Assembly: GCA_019321725.1 (NCBI GenBank)
Contig: CM033106.1
Location: 30,926,118-30,990,117, forward strand
Direction of reading: 5' to 3'
Source of the DNA: Paulownia fortunei
Taxonomy: Eukaryota > Streptophyta > Magnoliopsida > Lamiales > Paulowniaceae
Length of the DNA stretch: 64,000 nt
This document shows positions 56,142-64,000 of this stretch, piece by piece. Made by a program: the position numbers and the translations under genes. The notes under the pieces were generated by a model. It saw only the letters and a list, made by a program, of their open reading frames with translations, was not told where the DNA came from and made no database searches. Numbering within the stretch: position 1 is the stretch's first letter; each line of letters begins with the position of its first letter.

Positions 56142-58888
56142 AGACGACAAAAAGAACCCCCCACTCCGGGTGGGTTTTTTTTTGGAGAGAGATGATCAAG
56201 ATGAAATGCAGCATGCATTTGTTGGCTGCTTTTTGTCTTTTTTTTAACATCTTTCTTCACTTCAAGTTTGATTCTTCTGTTTTTTTTTTTTTTTTTTTGT
56301 GGAGAGAGCTATATTTGAAACCCATTTTGTGGGGGTGTTTGTAGTGACCTCTAACCCAAGAAGACCCATGAATAATATTTTTGTGGGTTGGAATTGTAAA
56401 AAGAGTTTGTAATTTTCCTCACAGTGGTGTTTGTCTACACCCTGTGAGAGATTTTTATGTTCAAGACAAGAAGGATTTTAACCAAGTTTAATTTTCTTAC
56501 TCTAATTAATCGAGTTATGTTGTACTTAATTATTTCCATAATCGAGTGCATTACCCTTTTGATGATACACATTACATTTATTTTTATGTTCGATCAAGCA
56601 TATTATATTTGATAAAGACTTGACTGAAAATAGTATACTTGATAAAATTACTATGTTTGGTGTAAACAATTACTCGTCTCTCTTATAGGGTAATATCCAT
56701 TTTATATCAAATGTATGATATACTTATATATGGATAAAGATTAAATATTTTATTTTGTTAAAAATAGGATATTTATATAATAGATATATATCAAGTGTAT
56801 GTTATAGTATTCGTATAGGTAAATTATCCGTATACATGTGTATTATAATCATATGTTAATTTTTTTTAGATTTATTGCATCGATTGATTAGTGTACATGT
56901 GTATTAAAACCATATGTTATCCCATGAAGAAATGAACCATTATTAATTATAGTGAGATAAAGGCTTCATATTTTTGACATTTCAGGTGCAGGTACTCTAC
57001 TAATTAGTGAGTTAGTATTTGAGCCTTCGGAGTTCTGTACAGAAGAATAGTTCCCGCCCACCAAGAAAAAGGAAAATCATTACTAGAAATTCTGCATGAT
57101 AAAGCATAAAGGATAAAAAATTTAAAAAAAAATGAGGATTTTGCAAAAATTACACTCAGTGTAGCTAATTATCTGAAGAATATGGGTAAACTCAAATGAT
57201 TTATCATATTTTCTCTAAATTTATAGAAAAATTGTTACTCAGTATTGTCTAATTAAAATTTTTGTGTGACCTAGTAATTCATATATTTACTACTAAATAA
57301 TCCATTTGTCCAAATTTATAACTCCTAATTTTCTTTTTAAAATGCCCTAGAATAAAACTACGTCTCCTAAAATAAAAATTCTTTTCTCAGAAATACTACT
57401 ATTTTAAAGAACAAATTTGTAAATATATTTCACTGTTCTAATCCTCATTAAAAAATCATGTCCTGATTAAATAATAGGGTGAATTACAAAAATTACTTTT
57501 AAGATTTTGGACTATTTACAAAAAAATTCATTTAAGTTTGTAAATTATAAATATTTACTTGACATTTGTTTATATTTTACAAACCACACCTACTGAACTG
57601 AATGAGATATTTGTATAATAAAAATAAATTTCAAACGGCTATTTATAATGAGGTATTTGTAATTTTAAAAAATAATTAATTTTTTTTATAATTAGACTAA
57701 AATTGAGAGACAATTTTTATAATTTACCTAAATAGTATTAAAACATAGGTATTATATTAGCTTTGATGGGCGAGTGAAAGCCAGTACATTATTCAGAAAA
57801 CCCTTGACATATCTCTTATGTCGTACCTATTGATGGCCAACATACATTAAAAAATCTAAGTTCAAAAAACAGGGAATGTGGATCGCAAAAATTGAGGTCC
57901 CAAATTGGACTATTTTACAGTTGGGACGACATATTTGCATTGATTGATTAGAAGTATTGATATTGGTCTACGCCACTAATTTTGTCTATTTTAGATAGGA
58001 GTGGTACATGCAGTGTACGTACAATTTTGGATCTAATCTAGTCATCAAAATATTATAAATAAAAATCTTATGTATATAATTAATCAATTCATACCACAAG
58101 ATTGGTGAACAATCATAATTGAAATCGTAAATTTTTCCCCTTTTCCATAACTTATTTCAAATAAATACTATCAACAAAAACATTGATGCAAAAGTAATGT
58201 TGGAGGGGAGAATTGAGAACAACCACAATACATATGCATATAGTTATGTATATATGATATATACATAGAAACAACTACTAAGGTGGTAGTCATGTTAGAT
58301 TTTATAACTCGTTTATGATATTTAAAATTTAATTCGAATATTTTAAAGCGAAAAATATCTATAGTCACGTTAAAAAGTTTGATGGGGCGGTTAACGTGAT
58401 GAGTTCGCCTTTGAACAGTGGATATGATTCAAATCAAATATTTTATAACCATACAAAACTCTTATAATTAGGTTCAAGAAAAAATTGATATGCTGATAGT
58501 CCCTTTTTTAAATTTTCTTTCATCATATCTATATATGTGTGTATATATAGAGAGAGAGAGAAATAGATGGATAAATAGATGAAGCACAATTTGAGTTGTA
58601 CCTCCTGGAATACAAGTACATGCAAATGTACCACATCAAGCTTTTTTAAGAACTTAATAAATGAGTTGTAGGGTACATGTTACGTTTATATATACTTCAA
58701 CATACATTTATAAGCATAAATAAAAATTCTGGTGCATTGAAAATGTGAGGTTGTTGATGAAAATGATAAGTCAAGTATAGGTTCTTGTCTCATGTACTCT
58801 TATCCTTTTCTTGTACCAAAAAAAAAAATCTAAAGAAAATTCAATCAGCAAGGATTGAGTGCATGGCTCTCCATCCCCCTTTCTGCTG

Positions 58889-58907
58889 CCCCCCCCCCCC
58901 CCCCCCC
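58889..58907 (+). repeat. Poly-C tract
   Basis: About 19 consecutive C flanked by further C-rich sequence; the length may be unreliable in assembly. Confidence 0.85.
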
Positions 58908-61688
58908 AACCCAACACCCCCCAAAAAAACAAAATAGCAAAACGTAAAATATTTGAAAGCCAAAAAGAAAATTATCACTTTACAAGACGTAACTTTGATC
59001 CCCCAATCCCTCCAAAAAAGACAAACAAAAAACTTGAATTTTTCCTCATGATCAGAAGCAAGACAAGAAAAGAATCTGACCCTTTACTGTGTGTAGCGTG
59101 TGTGAAATCTTTGATGGATGCACCAACTTTATTCAATTGGGGACCAGTAAAAGAAGGTATAGAGCTGGTCCTTTACTCCACATAACTAAGTATAATAAAA
59201 GCAATGGCTTTTAATTTTTCCTCTTTTTGTTTCAGCCACAGCTAAGGGTTTTTCTGACACTCACAACTACTATTTGCATAAATTTGCCCCCATGGCCATC
59301 AACCTCATCTATTTGTATTCATATCTTCAGCTACATTTCTGGTTTGGAATTACTGCTCTTGTCCATCACTTGATAAAATATCTGTGCTATATATATCTGG
59401 CATTATTGAATATTTGTCTCTTGGTACAAAATTTCGCCCCTTTTTTCTGTCAGTGCAAATATGCCTTAAATTTGGCCTTTTTTTTAGGATTAAATTTGGA
59501 ATTTTCTGAGTTATGGATATATATGTACATTGACAAATAATAAGACATGCTACTTTATAAAAATGATTCTGCTCAAGGAAAAAAAAATTGAACATAATAA
59601 GAACATAAAAAATAACAAACTCGACTTGTTCTAATGCATGAAAAACTAATATTAGAGATAGTAAATCTCTTTCTCTCCGATTTTAAATTTTTAGATAAAA
59701 TGATTGTTTTATTTATCGTACCCTTTCAAAAAATATTTCATTTGCTAATATTTCTTAAAAAGTTGTGAATATATATATATATATTATATATATATATTAA
59801 AAATAATAAATATTAAATATCTCTATATTTTAATAACTTAAATTTTTAACGAGACAGCTTTCAAAAGATCAAGTGATATTATTCACCATCAAAATGGGTG
59901 TCTTTATGGACCCATTATTTCCACAAGGGCAATCCTTGGACTTTTTACCATTTGGAAGTTTTTAGGTGGGACCCGGGCACCTTTGGACATTATAGTATGT
60001 GGTCGGAGTGAGCCCGACCCGTCTCAATCTTGGTGTACTTAAAGCTGGATCCGCTTCTTGGGGGCAATTCAGTATTTTTCAATGTATTGGCATTAATTTT
60101 TAAATATACCACAATCGTCATGACATCTTATGTGTGTTACATGTACTTTCTAAGTTGCCGATAACATGGCAAAACAGATCAAGGAAACACCATAGGAGGA
60201 AGCTTCCTTTTCTTTCAAATACCCGAATGTTGCAAGTAATGTGGGGTAGGATGATCCAAAATCTTTCCCGGGTCCCACCCGTACTACAATATGTGGGCTC
60301 GTGGCACGTGAACATTGGCCCGCCTTTTTTTTTTGTCGGTGCAACTTGTATAACGTGTGAGACGCCCGGTTATCTGGCCCGGCTAGCAACTATATAGGGT
60401 AATTTGGCTACTTTGGCATTTACCTTAAAAAAGAAATTGGAATTTTGGTATCACACACGCTATGTGAAACAAATTAATTTTAATAAAATTTAATTAAAAA
60501 ACTTACACAATTCAACCCAATTCGTATTAAAGAAAAAAAAATGCACAACTTTTATAAAATTAAATGGAATAATTTTTTATTTTTTTAATAAATTAAATTC
60601 GTATGTAAGAATGTGTATTAAATTATAAGTTTGAAGTTTGAACCCAAAACTCAAGGGAAAAAAAAAAAGTAACCATGTTATCGGCTTGAGTGACTCAATC
60701 TGGTCTTCAGCAGTTAAGTGGGCCAGATTAGACCCAATAGTATTTCGAATTTGATGGCCCATTTCTGATGTATCCATGCAGCTGGCTTGGGCCATGTTTG
60801 GGCCAAACCATGTGAACTACCTTGTCAACTGTCATCAATTATAGGATAACGAGAGACATGAATTTCCATCAAAACGTCTATAAATTAGGTGATTTTGACT
60901 GGAAAATTATGAAGCCTCTGTGTCTTGAGATATAATTGAGATCCCAATTATTGAATAAATGATTATTTGGTTTAGTGGAATAATCCAAGTTGTTTGTTCC
61001 GACATTCCTATCCTTGATAGCTTGACTATCGGTCATTTTATGGACCCTCACAAATTTGAGCACAAATAGTGACATATTATCCACTCTAATAATTTCAAAT
61101 ACTCTAATTTAGTTTCATCTTTTTTCAAGAAATAAATTAATTAATAAATTTAAAAACAATTATCCAATGTTTTCATACACGGTTGAACCGAGTTCAAGCA
61201 TAGATTTTCACTTTTATTTAGAAAAACCCATTTTCTGTTTTCTCCTCTCAAGTATCAATCATTTCATTTTCATTAAAAACTTCGTTTTTCCACATAATTC
61301 CCTTGTGCAACTTCGTTTGTAATTTTATTGCCTTAACAAAATTTACATGTAGTAAATGGGCAACAAGGCCCACCCAAGTTGGGCTCAGTGTACATGGATT
61401 GATGGGCTAGACAGAAAGATGAGCCACTACTAGGAGAGGGGGCCAACCCAGATTAGTCTCGTTGCAATTATCAATTATTGAGATTTGAAAACAATATATA
61501 GATAGGTTTGGCCAGTCTAACCAATTCTTTATTTTCATAAGAGCTGGAGTTTTCTTTTGTGCTAATACAGATAAACATCACCAAGGACATGTTCGTAATT
61601 TCAAGTATTCAAAGGCAAAAATACTCTCTCTACTCAAAGGCTTTAAGCAACTAGCAAGGAGGACTATTCTCAATGGGTCAACTTGTAT

Positions 61689-61930
61689 TTGGCTTTTAAG
61701 CATAGTCCTCCAAATTAATCAACAAGATAAAATGACTATTACGTACATATTGAGCATTTATTTCGCATCGCTCGAGTCTATATTTATTAACTTAATCATC
61801 AGAGAGCTTGAATGAGTAATATTTGATATTGACAACTAGTCTTCGACTTATAAGCATAGTCTCCCAAATATATTGTGTGTGTATTGAGCATTTATCCCAT
61901 TTACTAACTCAATAATTCAAGCATCAAGAG
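61689..61930. repeat. Two-copy diverged direct repeat, possibly LTR-derived
   Basis: AAGCATAGTC(C/T)(T/C)CCAAAT followed by TATTGAGCATTTAT and an ACTAACT-like segment occurs twice, about 160 bp apart. The ACTTAATCATCAGAGAGC segment resembles LTR edges of Ty3/gypsy Tat-type elements; this is tentative. Confidence 0.35.
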
Positions 61931-63145
61931 TTTTAATAGAAACAACTCCACTTCTACCCAAAAAGCTTGGGAAGAAGTGAATGATTTGCCCTCAACCCAA
62001 AAAAAAACTTGCATTGAAGCCAAAGTTAACTCATGGAGAGTATACATGCCAATTATCCAAAGTAGATAGAGAGCTACTAAGGATTGGATTGGGGCCCCTG
62101 GTCCGACGTTTGAATAAAGAGATCCAATTAGAAGTCGGGTTAGGTCTAGGCCCAGAAATAAAATGGATCATTAATTCATACGAGTGTTGGATCAATATCT
62201 CTCAAGCCCATAATCCAAAAGCTCATTTTGCTATCCCCTCTTATTATCAGGAAAAAAGAAAAAAAACTAGCCATATATATAAAATTGTGACATTTGACAA
62301 AATTAAACTTCAGGGGCTCATATGATAAAGGGATTGAGAATAGAATAACTGAACAATTATCTTCATTTCATATAAACGCTTTATTGTTTATATCGACATT
62401 TTCAAACTCCACATTGAGTAGTTTAGTTAAATAAAATATGGATTAATTTATTCAACTATATTGGTAAGAAACTAAGAAAACTAGATTGGAAACTGAAAAA
62501 TTGAAGGGATTCCCTTTTCACACAGCACAATTTTTGTTCCTTCGATTATTCAAATTTCCACTACCTAACAACTAGGTAATTATTTCAGGGAAGTGAATCG
62601 ACATTTGGTCATGCATTTAGATTCAATTATTTTGACACTACATAGTGGTAATGTGATTCGACCTCGATCAGAAGTATCCGGTGAACTCGATCTCTTTGAC
62701 CTTGACATTTTACCATGATGTGAAGAACTCAAACTTAATAAAAGTTAAATTTCTTGTGTCTTAAAAGCATTTGAGATATTTAAGCAATTAATGACCCGCG
62801 CTTTAGTACACATAGAATGGATCATAGGCTATCTAAAATTTGAATTATGGTGTTAGAACTAAAAAATTGTGAAGCAAATATACAAAATAATTTCAACAAT
62901 TAAACATAGAATTTTCCATTGCCAAATCGCAAAAAGATCCACAATCTCAAAAAGACGTTTGCTAATAAACTCGTCTTTTGTCCCCAAATCAACTAGGGAT
63001 GGCTCGGCTCAGTTGCACCTTACAACCACCTTTATATGCCATCTCCCCAGCAAACAATATATTAAAAAAACACAGAAAAAATAAAAAAGAAGAAGATTTC
63101 GGATGTGGAGAAAAGGTTAAGATTGTCAAAGGTAGTAGGAACTGA

Positions 63146-63565
63146 TCAGGCAGTGAACCCATAGAGCAACGGCCGAGATTCGCCGAAAAAATCAGGGTTC
63201 TCATTCCTGATACCTACGTGGCAGCATCTCTGGAAGTCCGAGTTAACCGGGTCGCCTCGGGACACGAATCGGAGGATCTCTTCGAACAGCGACTCGTCGC
63301 ACGGAATCGCCAGCGGCCCCGAGCAATTGGAGAAGCCGTACTCTTCCTCGGCTTGGATGAGCAGCCGCCTGAAAATGGGGTGGTTCAGGTACGTCGCGCG
63401 CACGATGAACCTCCGGCAACTGCTCCCTACGCAGACCGCCACGTGCCCCGCCGGCACGTCCGACGGCAAGCGGTGGGATGCAGCCTTCGATGTGGCCTTC
63501 TTGCGCCATGACCGGAGCATTTGCCGGATTCTCACAATGTGCCGGATTTTGTTGCATTTTCCCAT
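63146..63565 (-). CDS. SAUR protein of a separate clade (SAUR52/53/69-like), 139 aa
   Basis: Intronless, ATG 63563-63565. N-terminus MGKCNKIRHIVRIRQMLRSWRKKA, then SDVPAGHVAVCVG, CRRFIVRATYLNHPIFRRLL, AEEEYGFSNCSGPLAIPC and FEEILRFVSR. The VPAGHVAVCVG and SGPLAIPC variants mark the longer, auxin-unresponsive-looking SAUR group rather than the clustered genes. A ~35-residue tail with Cys and Phe extends past the domain. The gene is distinctly GC-rich while flanks are AT-rich. A CT-rich stretch lies in the 5' leader just upstream (63570-63605). Confidence 0.92.
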   Translation of the reverse strand: MGKCNKIRHIVRIRQMLRSWRKKATSKAASHRLPSDVPAGHVAVCVGSSCRRFIVRATYLNHPIFRRLLIQAEEEYGFSNCSGPLAIPCDESLFEEILRFVSRGDPVNSDFQRCCHVGIRNENPDFFGESRPLLYGFTA

Positions 63566-63660
63566 GATTTTGAGTGTGAGAGAGAGACAGAGAGAGAGAG
63601 AGACAGAAGGTGATGAGCAGCAAACGCTTTTTTGTTTAAACTCTTTGACTCTGCAACACT

Positions 63661-63685
63661 CCCCTTAATAAGGGGATCTTATAAG
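63661..63685 (-). promoter_or_regulatory. Promoter elements of SAUR 63146-63565
   Basis: CTTATAAG (63678-63685), a possible TATA element on the minus strand about 115 bp before the ATG, next to a small stem CCCCTT-AAT-AAGGGG (63661-63675). Function of the stem is unknown. Confidence 0.35.
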
Positions 63686-64000
63686 GCCTTTATGCCGAAA
63701 ATGCCCCCGGGTTTGAAATTAATGACGAGATTGTGTGGTTGTTTACTTCTAGTGTGAGGTCGATAGCTTCAAAATTTGTTTGAATATTATTATTTATGTA
63801 ATAAATTAAATTTGAACATTGTTCAATAAATTTTAAAATTTAACTCTAACTCGATTACATAAACTAACAATTGATCACATTAAATATGAAAATATCATAG
63901 TTAAATTTAAATTAATTAACAAATTATGCCCAAATATGTCCTATTAATTACAAAATAAATGTTATTGCACTTGATATTGATTAATTAGGTGGGGGCAAAA

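Larger units (their letters stand above)
56345..63140. other. Long AT-rich intergenic region without supported genes
   Basis: 6.8 kb. It contains a poly-C tract (58889-58907), TA-rich patches near 59770-59800, a 13-bp inverted repeat pair (59965/60267) and a short duplicated block at 61689-61930. Open frames here, including one at 61981-62325 (114 codons), show no recognisable domain. Confidence 0.4.

Noticed and set aside
58859..59185. Open frame with poly-Pro from the C tract
   Set aside because: Low-complexity start, no domain, and the C-run length is uncertain.
60261..60285. Resemblance of TCTTTCCCGGGTCCCACCC to the miR482 family
   Set aside because: No convincing complementary arm could be found nearby, so a miRNA precursor is not supported.
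61981..62325. 114-codon open frame
   Set aside because: No recognisable domain or promoter; possibly part of retroelement debris.
63218..63668. Plus-strand open frames over the SAUR at 63146-63565
   Set aside because: GC-rich antisense shadows; the SAUR domain is on the minus strand.
1..64000. tRNA, rRNA and CRISPR features
   Set aside because: No cloverleaf consensus, rRNA stretch or spacer-repeat array was seen; CRISPR is not expected in a plant nuclear genome.

Overview
The window is nuclear DNA of a dicot-type flowering plant. It is AT-rich, has GT-AG introns with pyrimidine-rich acceptors, carries plant LTR-retrotransposon debris, and is dominated by intronless SAUR (Small Auxin Up RNA) genes, a family found only in land plants. 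The species cannot be fixed from this sequence. I count 14 intact SAUR genes, one nearly intact frameshifted SAUR, at least five SAUR pseudogenes or fragments, two conserved multi-exon genes that could be modelled exon by exon (a Pescadillo homologue and a YAF9/TAF14-type YEATS protein), and the 3' end of an unidentified gene at the left edge. || Layout. 1-173: last coding codons of an unrecognised gene (+). 1.8-16.1 kb: five SAUR genes, all on the minus strand, interrupted by a gag-protease-only Ty1/copia element (7.07-9.82 kb). Two SAUR-type promoters without genes face each other at 14.7-15.2 kb. 17.3-24.9 kb: a 13-exon PESCADILLO gene (+) encoding 600 aa. 25.6-26.6 kb: a Ty3/gypsy-like remnant (-), followed by a 100-N assembly gap. 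26.8-44.9 kb: a tandem array of about five modules; a full module is a dead SAUR on the minus strand, then a type-A SAUR (+), then a type-B SAUR (+). Genes and spacers were duplicated together, and individual modules have since lost, frameshifted or patched pieces. 46.1-49.3 kb: a six-exon YAF9A/TAF14b-like gene (+) encoding 268 aa. 49.3-55.6 kb: gene-poor sequence with a 3-copy, ~149-bp minisatellite. 55.8 kb: a solitary SAUR50-like gene (+). 56.2-63.1 kb: AT-rich spacer with microsatellites and faint LTR-like debris. 63.1-63.6 kb: a GC-rich SAUR of a different clade (-). || How the pieces relate. Clustered SAUR proteins typically promote cell expansion by inhibiting PP2C.D phosphatases, which keeps plasma-membrane H+-ATPase active (family knowledge). 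Most clustered promoters here carry a CATGTG/CACATG element upstream of a TATA box. In the array and in some relics two such elements sit exactly 12 bp apart. A short ACA(G/A)TTTTGTA element recurs just after the stop codons of array genes. PES (ribosome biogenesis) and the YEATS protein (chromatin) are unrelated housekeeping genes flanking the array, with Site-II and telo-box motifs respectively in their upstream or 5' regions. The most informative part of the window is the SAUR array as a record of duplication, decay and repair.
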